This document shows, piece by piece, positions 43,801-55,500 of a DNA stretch of 64,000 nucleotides. Source of the DNA: Haematococcus lacustris (Eukaryota; Chlorophyta; Chlorophyceae; Chlamydomonadales; Haematococcaceae); assembly GCA_030144725.1 (NCBI GenBank), contig JASKMD010000003.1:11272516-11336515 (forward strand), read 5' to 3'. A program made the position numbers and the translations under genes. Each line of letters begins with the position of its first letter. Position 1 is the first letter of the stretch. Under the pieces are notes generated by a model. The model did not search any database, was not told the DNA's origin, and was given only the letters and a program-made list of their open reading frames with translations.

Positions 43801-46800
43801 GCGCCCTGGAGTGGCTGCCACTGCAACCGATGCTCCTGCTCTTGCAATTGCTCCAGCTGTCGCACATGGCCCTTCTCTGATGCATTACCCTGTGTTCCAG
43901 ACAGTCCTGCTGCGGCGCACCAAGTCAAGCCAACTCAAGGGGGAGCCCATCGTAAAGATCCCTCCACGTCAACAGCAGCTGCTGCGCCAGGAGTTCAGCC
44001 CAGAGGCAAGCTGTGGCCCTCCCCCTCCCCTTCCCCCTCCCACGCCCTCGCCCATGCCCAAGCCCCCTCCTACTCCACCCCTCCCTCCACCTTCCCCCAC
44101 GTGTCCACTCCTGTCACTCTTCATCACCCTCGGGTTCGGTTCTGCATTAGGGTTAGGCCTAACCCTAACCCTAATCCTAACCCACCCCGTTCCCTCCTGC
44201 CACTCCTCCTCACCCTCCCACCTGCACCTTCCCACCTGCCCACCCTTCCACTGCTCCCTGCCCGCCCAGGAACTGGCCACCTACCGGCAGCTGCAGGCAG
44301 AGAGCGAGACTGCCCTGCTGGCTGCAGCCACTGCCCCTGGCCAGCAGTACGTCAACATGCTGTACAGCCTGCTGCGCCTGCGCCAGGGCTGCAACCACCC
44401 CTGGCTGGTAAAGGGCGGGCCAGGAGGGGTGAAGGCAGGAGGAGGTGGGGCCGAGGGGAGACCGGCCACTGCGGCAGAGGTGGGTGGCAGGGGCTGGTGC
44501 AGGGAACGCAGGCAGCAGCTGAGCAGTCACGCTGGCCTGCATGGGGCTGGACGGCTGCTGCCTGGGTAGTCAGGCAAGCGGTGGAAGGACCAGATGGCTG
44601 AAGAGGAGCTCCCCTGGTGAGGGTGGGCTGTTGGCTGATGCTGGGCCTCAGGGCTGGTTGGGGTGCCCTAGGGGATTGGGAGGAGTATGTGCATGGCGTG
44701 ACAGCAAGCAGCGCAGCAGTAGCAGTACAGGGGGAGCGCTGGCAGCAGCTGGACAGCCAGGGGTCAGGCCGTTGGGGATGGGGAAGCAGCCATGGATAGC
44801 AGCTGGGTTGTCCCAGCTTCTTGTGCTACACCACGGCTGCTGCACCGGCTGCTGCACCGCAGCCTCCAGTTGTCATCTGTTGGCTAGCTCGGATCACCTT
44901 GTGTAGCCACAGCCTAGTCAAATGCCAGTCTGGGCTAGGGCCAGGGCCAGGGCCAGGGCCAGGGCCAGGGCCAGGGCCAGCCTAGTCAAATGCTTGGGCA
45001 GTCTTGGCCTTTACAGTCACAGCATGGGAAAACTCACACCACAACCTGTAGTGTGGTGAACTGCCTGCCCTGCTGCTGGCTATGGCTGGCTATGGCTTGC
45101 TGACTGGCTGGCTGGCTGGTTGGCTGGTTGGCTGCAACTCCTCCACGCCACACGCTGCTGCCCTGCAGCTGGCAGCTGCCCGGAAGCTGAGTCCTGGCCA
45201 GCGGGAGCAGCTGCTGGCAGCAGTGCGTCAGGGCGGGGCTCAGTGCGGGGTCTGTGGGGACGTGGCAGAGGACGCTGTGGTGGGGCGCTGCGGCCACTCC
45301 TACTGCCGCCAGTGCGCTGCGGGGCAGCTGGAAGGGGCAGGTGCGGGGCGGAGGGACTGAGGGCGGGACCTGGTGAGGGTGGGGTCTTAGGGCCATGGGG
45401 CAGGGTACAGTGCAAAGGGGAGCCGCAGGGGGCAAGGCATAGTGGGTGGGCGGGTGTACGGGGCCGTGTGCAGGGGGTGTCGCAAAGGCAGGGTAGGGGA
45501 GCCCCCTACCCTTACCTGCCACCGCTGCCTGCCGCTACCCTTGCCGCTACCCTTACCCCTATCCCTACCCTTACCCCTACCCCTACCCCTACCCCTACCC
45601 CTACCCCTACCCCTACCCCTACCCCTACCCCTACCCCTACCCCTACCCCTACCCCTACCCCTACCCCTACCCCTACCCCTACCCCTACCCCTACCCCTAC
45701 CCCTACCCCTACCCCTACCCCTACCCCTACCCCTACCCCTACCCCTACCCCTACCCCTACCCCTACCCCTACCCCTACCCCTACCCCTACCCCTACCCCT
45801 ACCCCTACCCCTACCCCTACCCCTACCCTGTAGAACAGGGCACCACAGGCTCCCAGCCTTCCCCTGCTCCTCCTCACCGCCCTACCCCTACCCATACATC
45901 TAACACCCCACTCCAGCTGCTGGTATCCTCAGCCCTGCTCCAGCAATGACCTGCAAGCGTGTGCTGCCCCCCCTGGCCCCTGCCTGCCGGGCGCTGTGCA
46001 GGCCCTGAGGACGACTTCCTGTGCACCACCTGCTCCGCTGTGCTGCGCACCCCTGATGTGTTCGGGGCAGCAGCGCTGCAGGCCGCCAGCGGGGCGCAGG
46101 GCGGGGCGGCGGCAAAGGCTGCCAAGGCAGCGGCGGCAGCCAAACGAACAGGCAAGCAGGCAGGCAAGCAGGCGCGAAAGCAGCCGTGCTTGTGTTGCTT
46201 GCTTGAGTCGGTGACCCGCTGCTCTGTTAGGTTGGGAACGTGCCTAGGTGGGGAGGGGAGGACAGCATGTGCCAGGTCAGGTCAACCAGGTGGCTTCAGG
46301 GCCTCACTGGCCATACTGCAGCGCGTGTACCACGTAGGCTGGACAGCTAAACCAGGCTGCAGACTGACCCTGGCAGTCCTGCCTTCCATCCACCAACACC
46401 TCTTGTGGGCCGTGGCTGGGACTGCAGCTATGGCTTGGGCTGGGGCTGGGGCTGGAGTCCGGGCTGGGGCTGGGGCTGGGGCTGGGGCTGGGGCTGGGGC
46501 TGGGGCTAGGGCTAGGGCTGGAGTTCGGGCTGGGGCTGGGGCTGGGGGTTGTGCTGGGGCTGCAGCAGCGTCAGCTACCCACCTGGCATCCCCCCCTGAG
46601 TGTGACCCTCCCTCTGTTCCATGTGGTCTGTGGCGTTGTGAGTGCAGCTGAGGGGGACAGCAAGGCAGCGGCCTGGGTGTCGTCAGCCAAGGTGGACTGC
46701 TTGCTGGCGCTGCTGGAGGAGGTGCGGCAGCGCAATGCGGGACATGAGGTCAAGCCAGCGGGGCGGGCGGCGGCAGCACCCACGTGAGGGAAGGGGAGAG

Positions 46801-49800
46801 GGGGCAGGGGAGAGGGGGGAAGCCATGTGATAAGGGTGAGAGGAAGCGCGGAAGGAGGAAGGGGAAGGGAGGGGAGGGGAGGGAGGGGAACGGATGGAGA
46901 GGAAGGAAGGGAGGGCAAGGGAGGAGAGGGTGAGAGCCAAACATTGTACGAGGGGAGCGGGGCGCTGAATGGTGAGGCTGCTTGGTATGCACTGAATGAC
47001 CCCTCAGGCCATTGACTTGTCTCGCACCAGAGTATGTGTTGCTGCCCATCGACATCTCTGACCATGACCAATCCATCTCCATGACCATTTTCTCAACACT
47101 TCTCTCTCCTAGACATATGACCTAGACAGAGGTGGGGAGGGACCATGACGTGGCATGCAAGGCCGGGGTCAGATCTGAGTCGCAGTCACACTTTGCTCAC
47201 TCATGTTTGCCTTGAGCCTGTCAGCCTGGCCCTCACCTGCACCCCTCCCACCTCTGCCTCATCCCCAGCAGTGAGGCTTCACACCTTACGCTGTTGCTCG
47301 CGTGGCCCTCTGCCCGCAGCAACGTGTTGCTAGGCAAGCAGAGCAAGACCAGCGCGCAGCTGAAGGGCGTGTTCAAGCGCCTGCCGTCTGCCCCCGCAGC
47401 AAAGGAGGGGGGCCAAGGAGGGGGGATGTCACAGGGCGGCCGCCTGCTGCGTGATGGAAGGAAGCCAGAGAAGGTGCCAGGGCGATGGGAAAGGAGCTGC
47501 AGAGGCAGGGCAGGGCAAGGGCAAGGGAAGATGAAGGGGAAAGTGGAAGGGGAAAGTGGAAAGGGAAGTGGAAGTGGAAGGGGGAGGTGAGGGGGAAGGG
47601 GAAGGGGAAGGGGGAGGTGAAGTGGAATGGGAAGGCAAAGGTCATGCTGGCTGAGGGGGTGCTGAGGTGGCTGTGCCGTGCAGGTGATCGTGTTCAGCCA
47701 GTGGACCGGCATGCTGGACGTGTTGGAGATTGCGCTGCGCCGCGCCGGCCACGTCTTTACACGCTTGGACGGCGGCCTCAGCATCGCTGCGCGCGAGCAG
47801 GCCATCGCTGAGTTTGAAGGCAAGGCAGAGGTGAGGCCGCACAGGTGAGGGGGCGGCTAGGGGCGCAAGCAGTGGCTGCGAGGAATAGAAAGGGGGTCAG
47901 GGGTAAGGGGTCAGAGTGTGAGGGGTGTTGAAGCAGCGTGGACTTTAAGAGCAGCATGTTAAGGTAAGTGAGATTACTGGGCACAGGGCGTGGCATGGAT
48001 TTGTAAAGGAGCATATGAGGTCACTGAGGTCAGCACAGGGCTCAGCAAGGCCAGCACATTCAGGTCACTGAGCTTACTCAGCACTTCCAGAGCAGCATAT
48101 GAGGTGACGGAACACATGGCTCAGTAAGGCCAGCGCTAGGGCAGAAGCACTGGCAGGCCGGGCTGCAGCAGAGTGTGCTCAGTGGCAGGGTCCGGGTGCC
48201 GGTTAGGGTTAGCGTCAGGGTTTAGGTCCAGGCTGTAGGGTCCGGCAGCCTGTGCCCAGGCAGAGTGCAGCCGCCCTAGTCCCACCCCCAGGGCTATCCC
48301 ACCCCCTACAGCTTGCCCTCTTGCCATACACCCTGACGTCAGAGCCCCGGCCCCCAGCACTGGCCCCTGACCTGATCACACCTGATCACACCCGCCCCCT
48401 GGCGCTGTGCAGGTGCTGGTGCTGCTGGTGTCCCTGAAGGCTGCGGCCCTGGGCCTGAACCTCACGGTGGCCAATCACGTAGTGCTCATGGACTTGTGGT
48501 GGAACCCCACCATTGAGGAGCAGGCCATTGACCGGGCGCACCGCATAGGTGACCTGCTGAGGCCCAGCCTGCAAGCCTGCCCACCACACCAGAGCCTGCA
48601 CCCCCAGCCTGCTGCTGCATCTGCCACCTGACCGCCCCCCTCCTGACCCGCCTCCTGACCCGCCTCCTAACCCGCCTCCTGACCCCCCTCCTGACCCGCC
48701 TCCTGACCCGCCTCCTGACCTGCCCCCTGACTTGCCTGACTGCTTGGCGCACCACCTTGCAATGCCATGAGCTTGAGGCTGCAGGGCATCACTTCCATCT
48801 TTACCCTCCTACCCTGGCTCTGCTAATCCTACTCCTACCGCTACACCTACCAAAAGGAGTTACAATCTCACGGCGGAGTGTCATACATGCTCAGCCAAAG
48901 CCGGGCCTGCGCTCAAGGCTGCGCCCTGCCTCACCCAGTGCCTGCCAGGGGACAGCTTGGCCGACCTTGCGACTCACACCCTGCCAGCGCCTCCCTGCAT
49001 GCCTCATGCTCTGTTCACTGGCCGGCCTCCTTGCCCTGGTTGGCTGCCCACCCACCCACCCACCCTTCCACCTGCCTGCCCACTCACCACATCCCATGAG
49101 GGGCTTGATTGTTTAGATACCCTCTCCCAGTCTGCCTGCCTGCCTGCCCGCCCGACCGCCCGACCGCCTGCCCGCCCGCCCGTGATGGTGTGTGATGGTG
49201 ATGTGTGGAGTGCAGGCCAGACCCGTGTGGTCCAGGTCACGCGCATCACCATTAAGGGCGGCGTGGAGGAGCGCATCTTGCAGCTGCAGGACCAGAAGCG
49301 TCAGGTGCGGGGTCAGGGGTGGGGGGTGGGGGTGGGGGGCAGAGGGACCTCAGAGGGACAGCCTAAGAAGCCAGATCACAGCCAGGTGTGAGTTGGACCC
49401 AACCTGTCCTGCACAACCACCACCACTACCACCAGCGTCATCACCAGCACCACAAGCTCTTGCTGTACATTTGGGCAGGTAGATCAGGGGTGAGAGGAGT
49501 GCAGCCACCATCACTACTACCACCACTGCCTGGCCATGTCCAACCACCCTCCCATGGCCGGGTTAGGGTCCAGGATAGGGTTGACCCTCCCCCTACACCT
49601 AACCCTTTCATGGCCTGGGCAACAGCTGCTGAGGGGTCCTTGCGGCCTGGACCGCAGCTGTTTCAGCAATAGGGGACCCTCTCAATTGCCAGAGTCAAGG
49701 CTGGCTGCTGCCCACTTGCTGCAGGTGGTGGCAGCAGCCCTGAGTGAGGGGGCGCAGGGAGGCCAGGCCCTCAACAGGCTCAGCATGGAAGACCTGCGCT

Positions 49801-50216
49801 TCCTGTTCCTGGGCGCCCCTGCCAGCACCCCTGCCACCGCCCCTAGCCAGCTGGTCAACACAGCCCCTGGCACCCCACCTGGCACCATACAGCCAGCACC
49901 TGCTCCAGGGGCTGCTGAGTCAGATCCAGAACGCGTACCTGTGGCTGCTCTGCCAGTTGACCCAAGCAATAGCCCTGCACCTGTGGTGGCTGCTGGCCAA
50001 AATGCAGTGTCGGGTGCTGATGATGAACTGCCTCCTCCCCCAGCCACAGTGCCTGCTGCCCAGCCCACACCACCTGGCCATGAGGGCTCTGCGCTGGCTG
50101 CTCCGGATGTTGTGGTGCACCCCAGTCAAGAGCCAGGTATTGGGTCACAGGCCGCAGAGGATGCAATAGGGGGTTTGGGCCTAGGGCAGCAGAAGGGCAC
50201 CCAGGAACAAACTTAA
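40839..50216 (+). CDS. SNF2-family helicase with embedded RING finger (CHR27/CHR28-like)
   Basis: Sixteen exons: 40839-40929, 41001-41083, 41190-41375, 41640-41975, 42314-42934, 43462-43599, 43901-44005, 44270-44479, 45169-45340, 46002-46151, 46648-46783, 47320-47473, 47684-47830, 48413-48548, 49216-49304, 49725-50216. Their lengths sum to 1082 codons with all phases matching. Motif I is [13 protein letters not shown] (~88-100), then [12 protein letters not shown], box [10 protein letters not shown] (~404), LSGTPIQNS, a C3HC4 RING (CGVC at ~616, CGHSYC, LCTTC), [15 protein letters not shown], and motifs [28 protein letters not shown]. The C-terminus has [13 protein letters not shown]. The order and wording fit plant CHR27/CHR28 of the RAD5/RAD16 group: nuclear ATP-driven chromatin remodellers with possible E3 ligase activity. 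Unusual are an acidic insert in exon 4, a ~110-residue Pro/Ala insert in exon 5 and a ~130-residue C-terminal extension. Introns 7 and 10 appear to use GC donors. Confidence 0.92.
41421..41556. repeat. pentamer array (cctga)n in SNF2 intron 3
   Basis: About 27 copies of cctga, preceded by mixed ccctgactcc words. It lies wholly in intron 3 (41376-41639). Confidence 0.95.
43606..43701. repeat. (GGGGA)n followed by a 21-nt G run in SNF2 intron 6
   Basis: About 15 gggga units run straight into an unbroken stretch of 21 G (43681-43701). The donor of intron 6 is at 43600, only six bases upstream. This is a strong candidate for an RNA or DNA G-quadruplex beside a 5' splice site. Confidence 0.95.
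44153..44186. repeat. interstitial telomere-like repeat in SNF2 intron 7
   Basis: gggttaggcctaaccctaac and the following bases contain several CCCTAA (TTAGGG) words in inverted arrangement about ggttaggcctaacc. This is a short vertebrate-type telomeric word, not a full array. Confidence 0.7.
44911..44993. repeat. (GGGCCA)n flanked by 15-bp direct repeats in SNF2 intron 8
   Basis: The words agcctagtcaaatgc at 44911-44925 and 44979-44993 are identical and flank a (gggcca)n array of about 7 units (44938-44981). Confidence 0.9.
45571..45827. repeat. (CCCCTA)n hexamer array in SNF2 intron 9
   Basis: About 43 copies of ccccta (TAGGGG on the other strand), preceded by variant ccgctaccctta words. 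It lies in the intron that splits the RING finger (45341-46001). The unit differs from a telomere hexamer by one base. Confidence 0.95.
46436..46547. repeat. (GGGGCT)n array in SNF2 intron 10
   Basis: About 17 units with a few variants (ggagtccggg, gggctaggg). The unit is the same hexamer that encodes the Gly-Ala tract of LINE ORF1 at 15323-16145. Confidence 0.9.
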
Positions 50217-51258
50217 GGGCAGTTGCAGCAGCACCATGCCCAGTGGATGGCAGCAGAGGAGGGGAGTGACCGTTCAGGGCAGGTGGCAGCAGCCCCCGAA
50301 CCAAGCTGCAAAGTTTCTTTCATGGGCAGGGGAGTGAAGATAAGTGCTTTGCACCGATTGTGGCCACTCACTGAGGTTATGCTACAATCAGGCTCAAGCA
50401 TCCTGAATAGTTGCTGTGTATTGTATTGTGTGGGACCCTGCTGTTGGGGACGTAGGGGAGCCTAGACAGCAACCGCTGCAAACTGGTCGTACATGGCAAT
50501 GCTGGCAGGTAGATGAAAGTTGTCACGTGATGGGCCTGGTGGTGGTGGTGGTGGTGGTGGAAGATGAAGTAGTTCAGCCATGGCTCTAACGATGGCGCTA
50601 GGGCCCGACAACTGGCCCGTAGACACAAACGTGAAGGTCTTGAAAGGGTCTTTGATGGATTGGATGAGTCCGACGGCTACACAGCGTGTGGGACAATGTG
50701 TTCAAAGACATTATCACCCCTCACAACGGGTGTGCAAAAAACTTAGAAGACTTGGACAGCTAGAGCCAGCACAAGAGCATGGGAGTCCATCAGGTCGCGC
50801 ATGTTGCAACCAATGCATTGAGATTGTCATCGACGTGACCTTTCATGGTTCTGGAAACCAGGTTGCAGAATACGTTGTGATGTGTGCTAATCGTTTCTTG
50901 GCGTTGTAAACTTGCCAGTGAGTCGCTGGATGTGGATGCAAGCTGGCAGCACGCCATGAGGGAGGAAGTGAAGCAGCCAAGCATGTTGCGGCACCTGACA
51001 GGGCATATGACGCACCAATTGCACATGCGGCGTTTGTTGACAGAGACGCTTATGGTCGGGCTGTGCGGCTTGCACAGGTGGTGGTCCATCAGTTGGAAGC
51101 AGATGGTCGGTGCACGGACAGCTTGAGTAGCGTCTGTTGCTTATCTAGAATCACAAAACACAACACAAGAGCTTTACAACAATGAACCCACACTTGTACC
51201 AGATTGTCGACTAATCAAGACTGTAAATGAACCACTATGGAACAGTGGCAGAGGCACA
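50217..51258. other. intergenic region downstream of the SNF2 gene
   Basis: Contains a (ggt)n run at about 50537-50563. A plus-strand frame 50580-50909 is open but has no recognisable domain and an ordinary composition; I do not call it. Nothing else is supported. Confidence 0.4.
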
Positions 51259-51825
51259 CTATTTGTTTGCTGGCATTGCGCCCAAGTGGCGCAGCAACAT
51301 GAAACGCCGTCTGTTTGCATCCAGGCCCTGGACCTGTTGCAGTAAGCCATAATGGAGCAGCAATTCATTGACCGCTTCTGCATTGACATGTTGCGGGTCA
51401 AACAGAGTCTCTGGGGTGACTGCTGGCTGGGCTGGCAGCTGGCCTTGGTCGTTGTACAGCCACTGCAGGGGCGTGCCAACTGGCAGCCTGCTGTTGGTCA
51501 GGCGCATGGACGCGTTGGCGCCTGCTCTTACCTCCAGCCCGAGCGCCCCGATGTCACCTTGCATCTGCTGCTGCAAGTTGGCCATCTGCTGCTGCAGGTT
51601 GTCCACCTGTTGCTGGATGTCAGCCATCTGCTGCTGCAAGTTGTTGATGTTGGCCACCTGTTGCTGGAGCAGCTGCAGCAACTGCTGGAGGATGACTTGA
51701 TCAGGAGGGACCACTCCAGCAACTGCCTGCTGAACGCCCTGTGTGGCATTGACAGCTGTTTCGTGAGAGGCAGTCAGTTGCTGCAGCGAGTTGGCCAGCT
51801 GCTGCCACGGCTCTTGAAGCGCCAT
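51259..51825 (-). CDS. small coiled-coil protein with Mug135-like C-terminal domain
   Basis: Intact single-exon frame of 188 residues with ATG at 51825. Residues ~40-95 form a Gln-rich heptad-like coiled coil (repeats of NLQQQMADIQQQ). The C-terminal half has the sequence RLTNSRLPVGTPLQWLY, then PAVTPETLFDPQ, VNELLLHYGL and RRRFMLLRHLG. This layout (N-S-PL, P-T-L, LL-YGL, R-LG) resembles the Mug135-like C-terminal domain found mainly in fungi; the match is by eye. Function is unknown; proteins of this kind are often of uncertain or mobile origin. The coiled coil suggests it forms oligomers. Confidence 0.55.
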   Translation of the reverse strand: MALQEPWQQLANSLQQLTASHETAVNATQGVQQAVAGVVPPDQVILQQLLQLLQQQVANINNLQQQMADIQQQVDNLQQQMANLQQQMQGDIGALGLEVRAGANASMRLTNSRLPVGTPLQWLYNDQGQLPAQPAVTPETLFDPQHVNAEAVNELLLHYGLLQQVQGLDANRRRFMLLRHLGAMPANK

Positions 51826-52554
51826 GGTTTCAATTGCAAGCGCGGTGGACGCAACACAACTTGGTTACTTCTTTCTTGGAATGCAATGGCACAATACAAG
51901 CAAGCTGCATGTGTAGCGCTTACGGGAGGTCGGCCTTCGAGCGTAAGAATGGCGCGCATCATGCGGAAACGTTGTTTGGTTGGGAAATGACGTCGGTTAC
52001 TTTTGCTGGTGGTCAACTTGTTGAGGCTTCCCTCTGGTCCATAACAAGCTCAGGAAGTGATACGAACAGGTCAGTAAGAAAGGAAGAGCCGTTTGTCATG
52101 TTCAGTAAAGAGAACAAACAGCCTCAACTGCCAGGCTATATCTTGGTGCTATGTGGCTGGTGGCAGGAGTGCAGGCTTGGTTTGGATACACTTTGTGTTT
52201 GCATGTGCATGGATGCAGGATGTCATGGATACGCCTTTCCACCGCTTTTCCACCGAGAATGTGTGGGAGCAAGAGCTGTAGGGGCTCGAGGTAGTCATGG
52301 AGGCACATACACCAGATGGGCGGAGCTAAAGTGGGCAATAGCCGCAAAAGCCTTTACAATGATGAGCTCGCAGCCTATCATTGATCACAACTCTCCTTGG
52401 GAGGGCTGTAGAATTCAGAAGCTGACCATCGTAGGAGCAGGGGTAACATGGCATTATAAAAGACCACACTCCCACGTTTCAGCGATTGCTTAACAACACA
52501 CCCACCTGCAGCGTTCGCGCACGTCGCCTCAAACGATGAGACGCTTGCATCAAA
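51826..52554. other. intergenic region before the glycosyltransferase
   Basis: Contains plus-strand open stretches without recognisable domains. An ATG at 52535 upstream of the glycosyltransferase start begins a short out-of-frame upstream ORF that overlaps the true start and ends near 52656. Such a uORF could lower translation. No other feature is supported. Confidence 0.4.
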
Positions 52555-55500
52555 ATGACTTGCATTGCCAGCCGGCGACAGATGGCACTCACCCTTATCC
52601 TACTCTTTACCACGACCTGTTCTGCACTACATTCAGCGCAACAGCTTCTCAATTGTTATAATGGGGCCGCAACACAGCTTTGGATACCAGGGTCGTTCCA
52701 TGACGACTTCCTGTTGGGCAACCCTCCCCGGTAGAATGGAAGGGATTATGCTCGACACCATAAGCCTGCTCATAGCTATCATGTTGCTTTGCTGTAGGTT
52801 GAGGATCCATCGTGTGTTTTGGTCAGCCAAGCAGCACAGCCAAGGGCGGAGCACAACGTCCAGCAACCCCTCCCAGGCTCTGACCATTGCCACCGTGGCC
52901 ACAGCTGACCGGTTGTCAGCATTGCAAGCGCAGTGTAGCCACTGGCCCGGAGCTCTGAGCGCCGCAGTCTACCTCCCCCTCCTGCACACCTCAGCAATTG
53001 AGCAGCGGTTGAGCGAGACCGCAGAACTTGGGCTGCAGCAGCTGGTTCAGGAGGTAGAAGCACTGTTCACCAGGTGTGGGTGCAGGGAGCTGTGCCGCAG
53101 GGTTTGGGATGCTTGGGTGGATGCAGTAGGCTGTCTGCCACCAGGCTGTGACGATGCCTCTCTGCATAGCATTGGGGTGCTGCCTGGCCCTGGCACTGGG
53201 CAGTCATCATGTCTAGTCTACTGTCGCATGGTCTGATTGCTTTCCTTGCTTGTGCACCCAACAGCCTGCTGGCTACCCTGCCTGCCTTCCTGCCAGCCTG
53301 CCGGCTGCCCTGCTCGCTCCCTCCTGGCCGCAGTGCCGAGTCGTCCAGCACCGGCTGTGCGCTGCGTGTGCTGCTGATGACAGAGCTGGTGGGCGACAGC
53401 CTGCTGCGTGCGCTGCTGCCCATCAACAGCCTGCGGAATGCTGCCCTGCTGGCAGTGGACAGCCCCCTGGTGGCCATGGTGGATGTGGACCTGCTGCCCA
53501 GCACCACCCTGGTGCAGGCAGTCCTGGAAAACCCAGCCAGGTCAGGGCAGGCCAGGCCAAGTCAGCCCCATGCAAACTGCAAGTGTAGGGCAGGCTAAGG
53601 CATAACAGGGCTATCCAGGGCAGGGCATGCCAGGCCAGGGGAGCAGCCTCATGTGCTGGCAGCCTCATTTACTTGCAGCCTGCTCATGTGCTTGCAGCTA
53701 TAGCCAGACCATGCCAACCTAAACATGGCGTCCTGAACAGGGCAGGCAAGCTCACAGCAGCTGGCCGTTACAGGGCCGTTCAGGGACATCCCCTTGGATC
53801 AGGCTGGCTTCCACCGATGCAGCACTTGCAGGGATGCTGGTTGGCTACATACACCACTCTGCCAGCGCTAGCCCCACATGCCTGCTGTCATGGCCAGCAA
53901 CTTAGGGGCAGCGGCCTCTTTACATTTCTCCTGCTCGTTTGGGTCACAATCCATGTGCACTGGCAGGCAAGCCGATCAGGACGCTCAAGATAATTTGATA
54001 ATCATGATGGCCCGGTGATCGATCAGAATGTACAAGTGTGAACACTGGTGGTGGCTTGCATGTGTTGAACGCAGCGCTGCCAAGCTTGTGGAGCAGTGCC
54101 AGCGCAAGCAGCTGTTCGTCCTGCCTGCCTTTGAGACGCAGCCGCGGGCACCACTGGAGGCCGGGCTGCAGCTGGCTGAGCAAGCTGGCCTAGGTGGGCA
54201 GCTGCACGGCAGCTGGCTACTGGCACCAGGGCAAGCATAGTGGGTCAGGGTTTTGGCTCAGGGTTCTGGCTTACGATTAGGGTTAAGGATTGGGATGTAG
54301 GGTTCGCGTTAGGGTTCGAACCCGTAATTTAAGCATAGTGGAACAGGCTGAAACTTCCACCACAGTCCATCATAGCCCAGTTTGAGTGCACCATGCAAGG
54401 AGCACATAAGGGGACGCTCAGGGTGACCTTGGCACGCCACGGATGCGTGAGGAGGCTGAGAGGGCAGCGATGCATGGCACTCTATGAATGTTCGCAGCAC
54501 TGCGCACGTGCCCTCCGTGCAACAGCTCTCTGTGGGTGCAGGTGGCATGCTGTAGGTGGGGCTGCGCAGCTGGGTCCAGGTCCCACGCTACGTCAGCAGC
54601 ACAGCAGCGCAGCAGCAACACAACAGCAGCACAGCAGCAGACAGCCAGGCACAATGCTGGTGTACATCCGCACCTGATTGGGCAGGCACCTGCTGACCAG
54701 ACCAGGTAGCAGCGTGACCCTGCCACACCCCGACCACCAAGCAGAGCAAGCAGCCCTACCTTGCCGTCACGTTCCCTGGCAATGCGGCTGAGGGCCTGGC
54801 TGCCTGGCTGCGCAGGCGGCAAGGGAGCGCTGCTGCAGCTGGTCCAGTCCGGCGCATTGATGCCCTTTGCCCAAAAGGCCTACGCCCGGGGCCACAACGC
54901 CACCGACACCCTGCGCTGGCTGACCAGCGACCAGGCCTACCCCATAGCCTACCAGGTGTGCTGCTGGCTGCATGGCTGCCTTGAGGCCCCTGCCAGTGCC
55001 ACCCAGACACGGCACAGGCAGTTGGGTGTCCCTTGCCCCCACGAGCCTCACGCCCCTGCACTGGAACTCCCTCCCGTTCTGGTCCTGCTCCTACCGCCTG
55101 ATGCCCATACCCTGCAGGTGCATGTGCACAGACACGTGGTTAGCACACCCACCAGCATGTTTCCCACACTCCTCACCCGTGTGCCCCACACCCCTCAGCC
55201 CTCAGCCACAGCAGCTGTGCAGTCTCATGAGCACGCCATTAAAGGTTTGGTGCAGGCGCAACAGCTGCCAGGCATGGCCTGGTTCCCTTGTCGCCCAGCC
55301 ATGTGTAGCCTACAGCAGCAGTAGCATGGTCCCACAGGCAGCCACATCTACCCCAGCCCATCAGTGCCCGCCCAGCTGCAGCCAGGAGATGCTGTGGCTG
55401 TGGCTGTCCTTTGCAGATCAACTACGAGCCCTGGTACATCGCGTCCAAGGCCCTCATGCCGCCCTATGACGTGCGCTTCCGCGGCTATGGCTGGAACAAG

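Noticed and set aside
50580..50909. 109-codon plus-strand frame
   Set aside because: No recognisable motif, overlapping open frames on the other strand, and no splice or context support.
54308..54330. gggttcgaaccc resembling a tRNA T-arm
   Set aside because: It sits in decayed telomere-like repeats inside an intron and lacks the other tRNA arms.
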